Positions 33,598 to 42,538 of a DNA stretch of 64,000 nt are shown here, piece after piece; the first letter of the stretch is position 1, and every line of letters begins with the position of its first letter. The DNA lies in NCBI GenBank assembly GCA_004144175.1, contig SEFT01000007.1, forward strand, positions 62,001 to 126,000, written 5' to 3'. The position numbers were made by a program, and so were the translations under genes. The notes beneath the pieces are model-generated. The model saw only the letters and a program-made list of their open reading frames with translations. It was not told where the DNA came from and did no database searches. Origin of the DNA: Sphingobacteriales bacterium (lineage in GTDB: Bacteria; Bacteroidota; Bacteroidia; Chitinophagales; Chitinophagaceae).

Positions 33598-33617
33598 TCT
33601 TTATAAATAACGCATAG

Positions 33618-33654
33618 CAAAAAGGCTGCACGGAAAAACCTGCAGCCTTTTTTG
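33618..33654 (+). terminator. Terminator after array member 4
   Basis: Stem of about 12 bp (33618-33630 with 33641-33653), loop of ten bases, T-run at the 3' end. Confidence 0.87.
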
Positions 33655-33745
33655 TGTCTCGCCTGTAATGGCTGCAATATTAATCTGTACCAGTCATCCT
33701 TGTCGAAACGGAACTTGAATGGTATTATGTCATCCCCCTAAAGCA

Positions 33746-33778
33746 AAAAGGGCTTGCAGCACAGCTGCAAGCCCTTTT
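33746..33778 (-). terminator. Terminator of metK
   Basis: A 15-bp perfect stem (33746-33760 with 33764-33778) with 3-base loop. On the minus strand the T-run follows the arm. It lies 20 bases past the metK stop. Confidence 0.88.
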
Positions 33779-33798
33779 AATATTTAACAGAATCCGCC

Positions 33799-35052
33799 CT
33801 ATCTGATACCGAATGCTTTCTTTACTTTGCTTACGTAGTCCAGCTTCTCCCACGTAAACAGCTCTACCTTTACATTCTTCATCTTGCCATCGGCCGAGCG
33901 GAATGATTTGGTCACTGTTTGTGGTTCGCGGCCCATGTGTCCATAAGCAGCACACTCGCTATACATAGGCTGGCGCAGTTTCAGGCGCTGCTCTATAAAG
34001 TAAGGGCGCATATCAAATACCTGGCTTACCATGGTAGATATTTCACCATCGTTCATATCCACTTTAGCAGTGCCATAGGTATTTACGTAGATGCCCATTG
34101 GCTCGGCTACGCCAATAGCGTATGATACCTGTACCAGCACTTCGTCGCATACACCGGCAGCTACCAGGTTTTTGGCTATGTGGCGGGTAGCGTATGCAGC
34201 AGAGCGGTCTACCTTGCTCGGGTCTTTGCCCGAGAATGCGCCACCACCGTGTGCGCCTTTACCACCATAAGTATCTACGATGATCTTACGGCCTGTAAGG
34301 CCTGTATCGCCATGCGGTCCACCAATAACGAACTTACCGGTAGGGTTCACGTGGTATTTAATGTTGTTGTTGAACAGGCGCTTGTACTGAGGATAAACCT
34401 TAATAACGCGCGGTATCAGTATGCTGATCACATCTTTCTTAATGCGCTCCTGCATAGCTTTCTCTTCAGCAAAGTCGTCGTGCTGTGTAGAGATAACGAT
34501 GGTATCGATGCGTACCGGCTTGTTATCGTCGCTGTACTCCAGTGTCACCTGGCTTTTAGCATCGGGGCGCAGGTATTTCATTTGCTTGCCTTCGCGGCGT
34601 ATAGCAGCCAGCTCGCGCAGCAGCAGGTGTGCCATATCCAGCGCCAGCGGCATATAGTTGGCTGTTTCGTTGGTAGCGTAGCCAAACATCATACCCTGGT
34701 CGCCCGCGCCTTGCTCCTCTTTCTTCTTCTTATCTACACCCTGGTTAATGTCCGGCGACTGCTCGTGTATAGCCGAAAGCACACCGCAGGAGTGGGCTTC
34801 AAACATATACTCGCTCTTCGTGTAGCCGATCTTCGCGATCACATCGCGCGCTATGGTCTGCACATCTATATAGGTGTTGCATTTTACCTCTCCGGCAAGC
34901 ACTACCTGGCCGGTCGTTACCAGTGTTTCGCAAGCGATCTTAGCCTCGGCGTCCCAGGCCAGAAAATTATCAACAAGAGCGTCCGATATCTGGTCCGCTA
35001 CTTTATCAGGATGTCCTTCAGAAACAGATTCTGAGGTAAATAAGTAAGGCAT
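33799..35052 (-). CDS. metK: S-adenosylmethionine synthetase
   Basis: A 417-residue cytoplasmic enzyme making SAM from methionine and ATP. Conserved motifs: '[19 protein letters not shown]' (His and Asp for ATP/Mg), '[12 protein letters not shown]', the long '[18 protein letters not shown]' P-loop-like region and '[17 protein letters not shown]'. The GAGDQG loop is preceded by a lysine-rich insert ('VDKKKKEEQ'), seen in Bacteroidota MetK. It lies 51 bp after glmS on the same strand and could be read through from it; a dedicated promoter was not recognised. SAM produced here may feed the CBS-type enzyme regulation noted at 18126. Confidence 0.97.
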   Translation of the reverse strand: MPYLFTSESVSEGHPDKVADQISDALVDNFLAWDAEAKIACETLVTTGQVVLAGEVKCNTYIDVQTIARDVIAKIGYTKSEYMFEAHSCGVLSAIHEQSPDINQGVDKKKKEEQGAGDQGMMFGYATNETANYMPLALDMAHLLLRELAAIRREGKQMKYLRPDAKSQVTLEYSDDNKPVRIDTIVISTQHDDFAEEKAMQERIKKDVISILIPRVIKVYPQYKRLFNNNIKYHVNPTGKFVIGGPHGDTGLTGRKIIVDTYGGKGAHGGGAFSGKDPSKVDRSAAYATRHIAKNLVAAGVCDEVLVQVSYAIGVAEPMGIYVNTYGTAKVDMNDGEISTMVSQVFDMRPYFIEQRLKLRQPMYSECAAYGHMGREPQTVTKSFRSADGKMKNVKVELFTWEKLDYVSKVKKAFGIR

Positions 35053-35103
35053 GTTGTGTTATCGTTATTATTTTATGGGTTGTAAAATAAGAATAAAACT
35101 TTG

Positions 35104-36945
35104 TTATTCAACAGTTACCGATTTTGCAAGGTTCCTTGGCTGGTCTACGTTGCAGCCGCGCATGATGGCTATATGGTAAGACAGCAGCTGTAGGGGAACG
35201 ATGGTTACCAGCGGCGAAAGCACTTCTTCCGTCTCCGGTACTTCTATAATGTGGTCGGCCAGTTCGCGTATCTGCGTATCGCCCTTGTTCACTACCGCAA
35301 TGATCTTTCCTTTACGTGCCTTCACCTCTTGTACGTTCGATACAATCTTCTCGTACGCACTCTGGTTAGTAGCCAGGAACACTACCGGCATGTTCTCATC
35401 TATCAGCGCGATAGGGCCGTGCTTCATCTCAGCAGCAGGGTAGCCCTCGGCGTGTATGTACGATATTTCTTTCAGCTTCAGGGCGCCTTCTAGTGCCACC
35501 GGGAAGTTGTAACCACGGCCCAGGTACAGGAAGTTAGTAGCATCTTTGTAGATGGCAGCAATTTCTTTGATCTGCTCGTCCAGCTTCAAAACTTCTTCTA
35601 TTTTCTTTGGTATATTCTCCAGCTCTACCAGTATCTCGCGAAACTTCGACATTGGCAACGTGCCTTTTTGCTGTGCTATCTGCAGCGCCAGCAGCGTCAG
35701 TATAGTTATCTGTGTAGAGAATGCTTTGGTAGACGCTACACCTATCTCAGGGCCTGCGTGTGTATAAGAACCTGCATGTGATATGCGTGCTATAGACGAA
35801 CCGATAACGTTGCAGATACCATAGATCAACGAGCCTTTATCCTTAGCCAGCTCGATAGCAGCCAGTGTATCGGCAGTTTCGCCCGACTGAGAGATAGCCA
35901 GGATCACATCCGACTCGTTTATTACCGGGTTGCGGTAGCGAAATTCTGATCCGTATTCTACCTCTACGTTTACACGTGCCAGGTCTTCTATCAGGTATTC
36001 TCCGATCAGGCCCGAGTGCCATGAGGTACCACATGCCAGTACAACAAAGCGTTTAGCATTGTCAATACGGTTGATGTATTCTGACAGTCCGCCCAGCTTT
36101 ATCCAGCCTTCGCCTTGCGCGCTCATACGGCCACGCAAGCAGTCTTCTATCACCTTTGGCTGCTCGTATATCTCTTTTAGCATGAAGTGCTCAAAGCCGC
36201 CTTTTTCAATAGCTTCCAGGCTCAGCTCTAGCTTTTGTATAGCAGGAGACTTGCTCACATTACCCAGGGTCTTTACCGTATAAGAACCATCACGGTTGAT
36301 GCAAGCATACTCCTGGTCGTCGAGGTATATTACATTCTTTGTGTACTCGATGATAGGCGACGCATCTGATGCGATATAGAACTCATCTTCGCCAATGCCT
36401 ATTACCAGCGGGCTGCCTTTACGGGCGGCTATTAGTTGATCGGGGTTTTCTTTATCCAGCACTACTATTGCGTAAGCGCCTATTACTTCGTTCAGCGCAG
36501 TGCGTACTGCATCTTCCAGCGACAGGTTGTCTTGCTTTCTTACTTCTTCTATCAGGTTTACAAGTACTTCCGTATCCGTATCCGATTTGAACTCGTAACC
36601 ACGCCTTTGAAGCTCTTTCTTCAGCGGGCTGTAATTCTCGATGATGCCGTTGTGGATGATAGCCAGGCTACCCGACTGTGAGAGGTGCGGGTGTGCGTTA
36701 CGGTCGCTAGGCTCGCCGTGCGTTGCCCAGCGGGTATGCCCTATGCCTATGTTAGCATGCAATTCTTTACCATCTGTTATCTTTTCCAGTTCGGTAACCT
36801 TGCCGGCCTTTTTATAAACATTGATGTCGCCGTTTAGTAAAACAATACCTGCGCTGTCATAGCCGCGGTACTCAAGTCTTTTCAGGCCTTTGATTAGAAT
36901 AGGAAATGCTTCCTTTGGACCTATATAGCCAACGATGCCGCACAT
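35104..36945 (-). CDS. glmS: Glutamine-fructose-6-phosphate aminotransferase (isomerizing)
   Basis: A 613-residue enzyme giving glucosamine 6-phosphate, the first step towards UDP-GlcNAc for peptidoglycan and glycans. Cys1 after removal of Met (start 'MCGIVGYIGPKEAF') is the Ntn glutaminase nucleophile; 'HTRWATHGEPSDRNAHPH' is the glutamine site. Two SIS domains follow ('LACGTSWHSGLIGEY', 'SQSGETADTLAA', 'YLGRGYNFPVALEGALKLKEISY'), and the C-terminus 'NLAKSVTVE' closes the isomerase active site. It is 11 bp after the DUF4270 gene, so part of the same leftward operon. No glmS ribozyme fits in the 11-bp leader. Confidence 0.97.
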   Translation of the reverse strand: MCGIVGYIGPKEAFPILIKGLKRLEYRGYDSAGIVLLNGDINVYKKAGKVTELEKITDGKELHANIGIGHTRWATHGEPSDRNAHPHLSQSGSLAIIHNGIIENYSPLKKELQRRGYEFKSDTDTEVLVNLIEEVRKQDNLSLEDAVRTALNEVIGAYAIVVLDKENPDQLIAARKGSPLVIGIGEDEFYIASDASPIIEYTKNVIYLDDQEYACINRDGSYTVKTLGNVSKSPAIQKLELSLEAIEKGGFEHFMLKEIYEQPKVIEDCLRGRMSAQGEGWIKLGGLSEYINRIDNAKRFVVLACGTSWHSGLIGEYLIEDLARVNVEVEYGSEFRYRNPVINESDVILAISQSGETADTLAAIELAKDKGSLIYGICNVIGSSIARISHAGSYTHAGPEIGVASTKAFSTQITILTLLALQIAQQKGTLPMSKFREILVELENIPKKIEEVLKLDEQIKEIAAIYKDATNFLYLGRGYNFPVALEGALKLKEISYIHAEGYPAAEMKHGPIALIDENMPVVFLATNQSAYEKIVSNVQEVKARKGKIIAVVNKGDTQIRELADHIIEVPETEEVLSPLVTIVPLQLLSYHIAIMRGCNVDQPRNLAKSVTVE

Positions 36946-36956
36946 AAGAATTTATA

Positions 36957-38312
36957 TTATTGAGGTTTTGAATAAAAAATTTTGAGTTGAGTTTTCAGTG
37001 ATTGCTCAGGATATTGTCTTCCTCCGGCTACCAGTCTGTAAGCACCCGGGAATCCTTTCGCGCCAACTATACGCAAATGTAACATATCCCATTTATTTAC
37101 AATGGCAGTTTGCACGGTATTTCCAAGATTGATACGATAACGCACAAATTTTAGCCCGTTAAACGAGAAAATCTCTCTATCACCGCCCAGGGTTCCTGAG
37201 GCTTCGTTTGCCAGTGCAATGGTGCCGTCGGCAGCTATTACATACGGTACCAGGCGGGTAGGGGGCACAAAGCTGGTATCATCGTCATAATTTCCGGCAG
37301 TTACCTGGCTTATTTCCAGTATGGCGCTGTTCACCACACTTACGTCTATGTCTTTCAGGTTGTTTATCTTAATGCTGATAGCAGCACCGGGTTCGTTTTG
37401 CAGGTATAGTTTGTCCTGTGCGTCGTTAGCGGGCTTGATCTTAGCATTCAGTTCGTCGTTATCCCTGGTAATGTAGTTGTAATGTGCGCATTCGCCGCGT
37501 ACAAAGTTGAAGAATACCGAACGCACGCTGTCTGTCTTGTAAAAGAATTGGATAGCAGCCCGCTCATAGTCATTTATACCATCAAGGTAAAAATAAGGCA
37601 GTAACCTGCTGTTGGTATTGCCCGGCTTTACGTAGATGCCCCTCAATAGCTTTACAAACTCGCCGTTGGTAGTAGCGTTCTTTGCCTGGTCGCGTAGCTC
37701 TGTAAACCATTGGCCGTTTATATTGAGCGGTATGCGAAGGTGCGGTGAGCGATTAGCGCCCAGTACCGGCACAGTTTCGCTAAGCATCTTAGGATTGAAA
37801 GAAAACGGCTGGCTTATCTGCTCATTGGTTTCTTTCACCTGATTGCTATAGTAAGTGGCGCTTTTATCAAGCGCTTCACTTGTGCGGTGTACTGTAAACG
37901 TCTGCTGCGAGTTTTGATCGCTCGCATCGCCCCAGCTAAACCTTGTATAAGGTAATATGAGTACCGCCGAATCGATGGTATTTGAAAAGCTGAATTGATT
38001 GGATGGCGGCAGCACTTGGAAATATATGCCTGCTGTGGTGCGTCCAAGTATAGGATCTACCACCGTACCGGCACCATGTACCACCGGCTGATTGGCAATG
38101 TTCGCACTTGTATTCAGTGTGTCGATGATCTCCGTAGTGGTGATCATGTTCAGGCCATCAGTATTAAATACACGGAAGCTGTCTTGCCCCGGTACGAGGT
38201 CAGGTTTTATTACGGTATCCTCTTTACAGCCCGTAGCAGTAATAGCAATAGCAAGGGCTACCAAGGAAGTGAGGCCTGTTACAGTTTGTTTCAAAATCGG
38301 TCGCAATTTCAA
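36957..38312 (-). CDS. DUF4270 family lipoprotein
   Basis: A 451-residue lipoprotein (lipobox A-T-G-C near residue 29) of the DUF4270 family, conserved across Bacteroidota beside the GT5-like gene and glmS. The body is all-beta in appearance: 'AGIYFQVLPPSNQFSF', 'DSAVLILPYTRFSWGD', 'FTVHRTSEALDKSATYYSNQ', 'RIPLNINGQWFTELRDQ', 'GIYVKPGNTNSRLLPYF', then a second jelly-roll-like half ending 'LRIVGAKGFPGAYRLVAGGRQYPEQSLK'. Function is not established; the constant pairing with sugar enzymes suggests a surface role in glycan or carbohydrate handling. 20 bp after the GT5 gene. Confidence 0.9.
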   Translation of the reverse strand: MKLRPILKQTVTGLTSLVALAIAITATGCKEDTVIKPDLVPGQDSFRVFNTDGLNMITTTEIIDTLNTSANIANQPVVHGAGTVVDPILGRTTAGIYFQVLPPSNQFSFSNTIDSAVLILPYTRFSWGDASDQNSQQTFTVHRTSEALDKSATYYSNQVKETNEQISQPFSFNPKMLSETVPVLGANRSPHLRIPLNINGQWFTELRDQAKNATTNGEFVKLLRGIYVKPGNTNSRLLPYFYLDGINDYERAAIQFFYKTDSVRSVFFNFVRGECAHYNYITRDNDELNAKIKPANDAQDKLYLQNEPGAAISIKINNLKDIDVSVVNSAILEISQVTAGNYDDDTSFVPPTRLVPYVIAADGTIALANEASGTLGGDREIFSFNGLKFVRYRINLGNTVQTAIVNKWDMLHLRIVGAKGFPGAYRLVAGGRQYPEQSLKTQLKIFYSKPQ

Positions 38313-38332
38313 CGAAAGTGATAAAAGAAATA

Positions 38333-39157
38333 CTAAGACTCTGTTAAGCTTTTATAAAGTTCCAGTAGTGGAGTTACATCTTCTTTCCAGCTTTCATCGT
38401 ACTTCACTACCTTTTTGTAGCGGCTTGTTTTTATGTCGTCAGCTATCAGCGGCTCTATCGCAGCGTCGCCATGTACCACTACATCCGCACATTTGGATGC
38501 GCCCAGTGTCAGCGACAGGTTAGCGCCATCCTTGAAGGTATCCAGGTCTTTCTCTTTTATCTCATTGCTGATAAGCGCCTTCTTTACAAAGTTGTTGTTC
38601 AGGTGCTCGGTAAACTGGTCTGACTGCGCAGTATAGATAACCTTTGAATAACCAAATACAGGCTCCTTTTTATAAGCGGTTTTCAGGTAAAGTGGTATTA
38701 ATGATGTCATCCATCCGTGGCAGTGTATCACGTGCGGAGGCCATCCAAACTTCTTAACTGTTTCCAGTGCGCTCTTACAGAAGAATATCATACGCTCGCC
38801 GTTATCTTCAAAAAAGTTGCCGGCTTCGTCGTTAAATATGGTCTTACGCTTGAAGTAATCATCATTATCCATGAAGTATACTTGCAGGCGTGCATTAGGC
38901 AAAGATGCAACCTTGATGATAAGCGGGTAGTCATCCTTATCAATGATTACATTGATACCCGAAAGCCTTACAACCTCGTGCAGGCGGTGACGGCGCTCGT
39001 TGATATTACCGAAACGCGGCATGATCACACGTACTTCCAGCCCCGAGTCGAACGACTTTACAGCAAGTTTGTTGAGTATGTGTGCGAAATCTGTAAATTC
39101 AATATATGGAGAGAGTTCGTTAGCAATGATTAATACACGTTTTTTGTCTGCAGACAT
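38333..39157 (-). CDS. One-domain GT5 glycogen/starch synthase-like protein
   Basis: A 274-residue protein matching only the N-terminal catalytic domain of glycogen synthase (GT5): 'RVLIIANELSPYIEF' in place of the canonical KTGGL ADP-glucose loop, 'VRVIMPRFGNINERRHRLHEV', 'RMIFFCKSALETVKKFGWPP', 'VIHCHGWMTSLIPLYL'. Full GlgA is about 470-490 residues with two Rossmann domains; the C-terminal domain is missing here, and the neighbour begins 20 bp later with no remnants between. The short form recurs in Bacteroidota next to DUF4270, so it is a family trait, not local damage. The lysine of the ADP-glucose loop (K-x-G-G) is absent, so synthase activity is doubtful. First gene of the operon; divergent from panC. 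Confidence 0.85.
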   Translation of the reverse strand: MSADKKRVLIIANELSPYIEFTDFAHILNKLAVKSFDSGLEVRVIMPRFGNINERRHRLHEVVRLSGINVIIDKDDYPLIIKVASLPNARLQVYFMDNDDYFKRKTIFNDEAGNFFEDNGERMIFFCKSALETVKKFGWPPHVIHCHGWMTSLIPLYLKTAYKKEPVFGYSKVIYTAQSDQFTEHLNNNFVKKALISNEIKEKDLDTFKDGANLSLTLGASKCADVVVHGDAAIEPLIADDIKTSRYKKVVKYDESWKEDVTPLLELYKSLTES

Positions 39158-39213
39158 GCCGTTGGAATGATTAAAAAATCAGGAAAAATTGAACCTTATT
39201 GTAAAATTGTCTG

Positions 39214-39241
39214 CAAAATTACGAAAATATTAAATTCCAAA
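39214..39241 (-). promoter_or_regulatory. Putative promoter for the GT5-DUF4270-glmS operon
   Basis: On the minus strand TTTG (39238-39241) and TAATTTTG (39214-39221) are separated by 16 bases, slightly shorter than the usual 19. The transcript would start about 50 bases before the GT5 start at 39157. Confidence 0.5.
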
Positions 39242-39276
39242 CTTTTACTTTGCGTGTCAGAGGCTAAATTAACGGC

Positions 39277-40137
39277 ATGGTCATATTCAAAACGGTAGCT
39301 GATATACAGGCATATATAGCAAAACAGAAGGCGGAAAAGAAGAAGATCGGCTTCGTGCCAACTATGGGCGCATTGCACAAAGGCCACATATCGCTCGTAG
39401 AAAAAGCGAAGCAGGACGGAGCTTTCGTAGTAGCCAGCATTTTCATTAATCCTACCCAGTTCAACGATAAAGAAGACTTTGATAAATACCCCGTAACTAC
39501 AGGGCAGGATATCTTGATGCTGACGGAAGCAGGTTGCGATGTGCTGTTACTGCCATCTGTTGCCGAAATGTACCCTGAAGGGTCTGCTAATATGCAGTCT
39601 TACAATTTTGGTTATCTGGAAACCATGCTGGAAGGCGCTCATCGCCCCGGTCACTTTAAAGGAGTGGGGCAGATCGTAGCCCGCCTGCTGGATATCGTAA
39701 AGCCTGATGCCATGTATATGGGCCAAAAGGACTACCAGCAATGCATGGTGGTAACAAACCTGTTGAGCCAACTGTATCGCGAACAAGCGCCGGAAATGGT
39801 CATCTGTCCCACAACCCGCGAGCAGGATGGCCTGGCTATGAGCTCGCGCAACCGCAGGCTTACCGAGCCACAGCGTGCATTGGCTGGCAGGCTATACCAG
39901 TGCCTGGTATCTATACAGGCAAAGCAGAGCGATAAGTTCAGCATCGTGCAGAAAGAGTGCAATGACTTGCTAATGGAGAAAGGCTTCGATCCCGATTATA
40001 TAGCGCTTGCCGATGCAAACAACCTCACTTTATTGGAAGAATACGAACCAAACAGGAAAATGGTAGCACTGATAGCGGCAAAGCTGGGCAATGTACGGTT
40101 GATAGACAATATGATCATCAACCCGGATAGCAACTAG
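39277..40137 (+). CDS. panC: Pantothenate synthetase
   Basis: A 286-residue cytoplasmic enzyme joining pantoate and beta-alanine, making pantothenate for CoA. Motifs: 'VPTMGALHKGHISLV' with the HxGH pair His34/His37 that binds ATP, 'FINPTQFNDKEDFDKYP', 'GQKDYQQCMVV' and 'SSRNRRLTEPQR'. Length and motifs match the family. It is divergent from the GT5 operon (about 119 bp apart) and convergent with the secreted gene ending at 40140. panD is not downstream here. A TACTTTGC at 39246-39253 is close to a -7 box. Confidence 0.97.
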   Translation: MVIFKTVADIQAYIAKQKAEKKKIGFVPTMGALHKGHISLVEKAKQDGAFVVASIFINPTQFNDKEDFDKYPVTTGQDILMLTEAGCDVLLLPSVAEMYPEGSANMQSYNFGYLETMLEGAHRPGHFKGVGQIVARLLDIVKPDAMYMGQKDYQQCMVVTNLLSQLYREQAPEMVICPTTREQDGLAMSSRNRRLTEPQRALAGRLYQCLVSIQAKQSDKFSIVQKECNDLLMEKGFDPDYIALADANNLTLLEEYEPNRKMVALIAAKLGNVRLIDNMIINPDSN

Positions 40138-40139
40138 TG

Positions 40140-40811
40140 CTATCTGCGTCTGCGCCCATCTTTAATATCGTCCTCGGTTCTGTCCTCATAACCCGGCGCA
40201 TCGCGCGGGTCATCAAATTTCTTGATATACATTGTGGCTGACATGCTAAGGCTAGGGTTATACTTCGATGTCGCAGTAAATTTTACTTTATCGAAAGAGC
40301 GTTGTTTCGGAGCTATCCATTCCATTCCTTTCATCATACCATTATCGCTGGTTACGGTTATCAGGCTGGTATCAACCGGTAGTATCTGTCCGTTCGTAAA
40401 AGTGCCTTCTACATTTACATAGTAGTTCAGGATCGGTTTAATGCTATCTGTGTAAAGGTTGAACCGCATGTCGCCGAGTATGGGTATGCTCAGGCTTACC
40501 GACACTGTTTTGCCATCTGTTGTCAGCTCAAAGCGTGCACGCCCATTATTTCTATATACTTGTTCCCGGTCTATCATAAATGAATATCCGTTTTTACCGC
40601 TACCAGCCGGCCTTCCATCAACGCAGCGCAGTTGATACCTGCGGGTCGGTATTTCCTTATATCCCGAGCCGCTCTTTGCTTCAGCAAATACGGTCACAGG
40701 TGCGTTGAGTTCAGGCATCACAAAACCATCGATGCTGATACGATAGTCTTGCGCAAATGACATAGACGTATAAAGCAAACCTAGCAATAGCAATAAAATA
40801 TTCCGGAACAT
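40140..40811 (-). CDS. Secreted hypothetical protein
   Basis: A 223-residue protein with a signal peptide ('ILLLLLGLLYTSMSFAQD'). The start is placed at ATG 40809-40811; a TTG two codons earlier is also in frame. Beta-rich body: 'YRISIDGFVMPELNAPVTVFAEAK', 'RARFELTTDGKTVSVSLSIPILGDM', 'NYYVNVEGTFTNGQILPVDTSLI', 'KVKFTATSKYNPSLSMSATMYIK' pieces suggest Ig-like strands. The C-terminus is strongly charged ('DRTEDDIKDGRRRR'). I do not recognise a family. It is the only gene between pyk and panC and may be its own unit. Confidence 0.6.
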   Translation of the reverse strand: MFRNILLLLLGLLYTSMSFAQDYRISIDGFVMPELNAPVTVFAEAKSGSGYKEIPTRRYQLRCVDGRPAGSGKNGYSFMIDREQVYRNNGRARFELTTDGKTVSVSLSIPILGDMRFNLYTDSIKPILNYYVNVEGTFTNGQILPVDTSLITVTSDNGMMKGMEWIAPKQRSFDKVKFTATSKYNPSLSMSATMYIKKFDDPRDAPGYEDRTEDDIKDGRRRR

Positions 40812-40821
40812 AAGCAAGATG

Positions 40822-40854
40822 AAACAAAAAGTGTTCCTTATTTCGGGAACACTT
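40822..40854 (-). terminator. Intrinsic terminator of pyk
   Basis: Stem AAGTGTTCC / GGAACACTT (40829-40837 with 40846-40854), 8-base loop, T-run on the minus strand after the arm. Confidence 0.85.
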
Positions 40855-40880
40855 CAGGGTATTATGTTAAGATTAATGCA

Positions 40881-42302
40881 CTATTCTACCTTGCTGATCT
40901 TCAACATGTTGGTAGGCAGGTGTTGTTGCACGGGCATACTGCCGGTATTTATCACCACATCGCCCGGTTGCAGCAGGTTCTTATTCTTAAGGAAGCTGAT
41001 CTGATCATTAATGATTTGGTCGGGGCTGTCTTCTTTGTCGTAGTAAAACGCCTGCACACCCCAGCTAAGGCTCAGCTGGTTTACAAGCGTTTGCGTTTTT
41101 GTGAATATATACAGCGGAGACCTTGGGCGAAAGCTCGAAAGCATGAAGCCTGTATAGCCCGATTGGGTCATACCCACAAGTGCATTTGCGTTCACGTCTT
41201 TGGCTATCTCACAAGCATTGTAGCAAAGCGCGTCGCTCAGGAACGATGGAGAGTGTGGCTGCGGCACCAGGTTGCGATTATAAACCATCTCTTCTTTCTC
41301 CACCTCTTCAATGATCTTCACCATTGTCTCAATTACAAGGTCAGGGTATTGGCCCATAGCAGTCTCGCCGCTTAGCATTACGGCATCAGCGCCTTCCAAC
41401 ACGGCATTGGCCACGTCCGTTATCTCGCTACGGTTGGGCCTGGTGCGGTCTATCATGCTTTCCATCATCTGGGTAGCAATGATCACCGGCTTGGCGCGGT
41501 GTATACATTTCCGGATGATGTTTTTTTGTATCATCGGTATCTGCTCCAGCGGCAGTTCTACACCCAGGTCGCCGCGCGCTACCATTACCGCATCCGATGC
41601 CAGGATGATCTCACGCAAATGCACAAGCGCTTCCGGCTTTTCGATCTTTGAGATGATCTTGGCGCTGCTGTTCTTCTGCTGTATCAGTTTGCGTAGCTGG
41701 TTTACATCTTCCGGCCTTCTTACAAAAGAGAGGGCTATCCAGTCTATCTTCTGGCTGATGATAAAGTCAAGGTCGTTGAGGTCTTTTTCTGAGAGTGAGG
41801 GGAGCGAAATGGCAGTGTCGGGCAGGTTTACGCCTTTCTTGGGGAGCAGTACGCCGGGCGTAAGCACTTGTACCCGTACACAGTTATCTTGTGTTATCTC
41901 GGTTACCAGTACTTCCATTTTGCCATCATCCAGCAATATCTTTTCACCTATCCGCACGTCTTTATAAAAGTTGGGGTAGGACAGGTAGATGCCTTTTTTG
42001 GTACCCAGGCATTTTTCATTGGTGAAGATAAATTCGTCGCCTTTGTGCAACACCAGCGAGCCGCCTTCTATATCGCCTACCCGCAGCTTAGGGCCTTGCA
42101 GGTCGGCCAGGATGGCTATGTTGAACGGGAAATCTTCGTTTATATGGTGTATATGTTCTATTACTTTTTGGTGCTCGGCATGGGTGCCGTGCGAAAAGTT
42201 GAGACGAAATACATTTACGCCGGCCTCCACAAGTTTCAATAATTTCTCATAAGTATTACTGGCCGGTCCTACAGTCGCAATGATCTTGGTTTTGTGCAGC
42301 AT
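40881..42302 (-). CDS. pyk: Pyruvate kinase
   Basis: A 473-residue cytoplasmic enzyme converting PEP and ADP to pyruvate and ATP. Start ATG 42300-42302 gives the typical 'MLHKTKIIATVGPAS'; a longer frame upstream adds an atypical leader of 24 residues. Motifs: 'FRLNFSHGTHAEH' (Arg and Asn for substrate), 'ILADLQGPKLRVGDI', 'ISKIEKPEAL', 'MVARGDLGVELPLEQIPMIQK' (Mg and catalytic Lys), and the C-terminal allosteric domain. The short, non-extended C-terminus lacks a PEP-utiliser domain. The gene is a single transcription unit with its own hairpin. Confidence 0.97.
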   Translation of the reverse strand: MLHKTKIIATVGPASNTYEKLLKLVEAGVNVFRLNFSHGTHAEHQKVIEHIHHINEDFPFNIAILADLQGPKLRVGDIEGGSLVLHKGDEFIFTNEKCLGTKKGIYLSYPNFYKDVRIGEKILLDDGKMEVLVTEITQDNCVRVQVLTPGVLLPKKGVNLPDTAISLPSLSEKDLNDLDFIISQKIDWIALSFVRRPEDVNQLRKLIQQKNSSAKIISKIEKPEALVHLREIILASDAVMVARGDLGVELPLEQIPMIQKNIIRKCIHRAKPVIIATQMMESMIDRTRPNRSEITDVANAVLEGADAVMLSGETAMGQYPDLVIETMVKIIEEVEKEEMVYNRNLVPQPHSPSFLSDALCYNACEIAKDVNANALVGMTQSGYTGFMLSSFRPRSPLYIFTKTQTLVNQLSLSWGVQAFYYDKEDSPDQIINDQISFLKNKNLLQPGDVVINTGSMPVQQHLPTNMLKISKVE

Positions 42303-42475
42303 ATTTTGTTTAAGTCGTTCTAATGGATCAAATATCTGTTGTTTTGCTAATATAGTTGTTATGGTCTGTATCAATAAACTGCTAAAAAATTACGCCCTGC
42401 TAATGTAGCGATTATTAATAACGGGCAGCAATATGTCTGTTTATCCCCAAAGGCTGTATATCAGGGCAGTTTACT

Positions 42476-42507
42476 TTTGTGTTTTAGACATAGTTGTCGT
42501 ACTTTTG
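42476..42507 (+). promoter_or_regulatory. Bacteroidota-type promoter of atpG
   Basis: TTTG at 42476-42479, 20-base spacer, TACTTTTG at 42500-42507: close to the Bacteroidota consensus. The start codon at 42539 is 31 bases after the -7 box. Confidence 0.75.
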
Positions 42508-42538
42508 CGCCCAGTTTTATCATTCATCTCTTTATAAT

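Noticed and set aside
35053-35103. SAM riboswitch ahead of metK
   Set aside because: Only 51 bases separate metK from glmS, and they hold no convincing paired structure.
36946-36956. glmS ribozyme ahead of glmS
   Set aside because: Only 11 bases lie between the genes, far too short for the ribozyme.
38333-39157. Short GT5 gene as a frameshifted glycogen synthase
   Set aside because: DUF4270 starts 20 bp later and no second Rossmann remnant is present in any frame; the short form is a recurrent family type.
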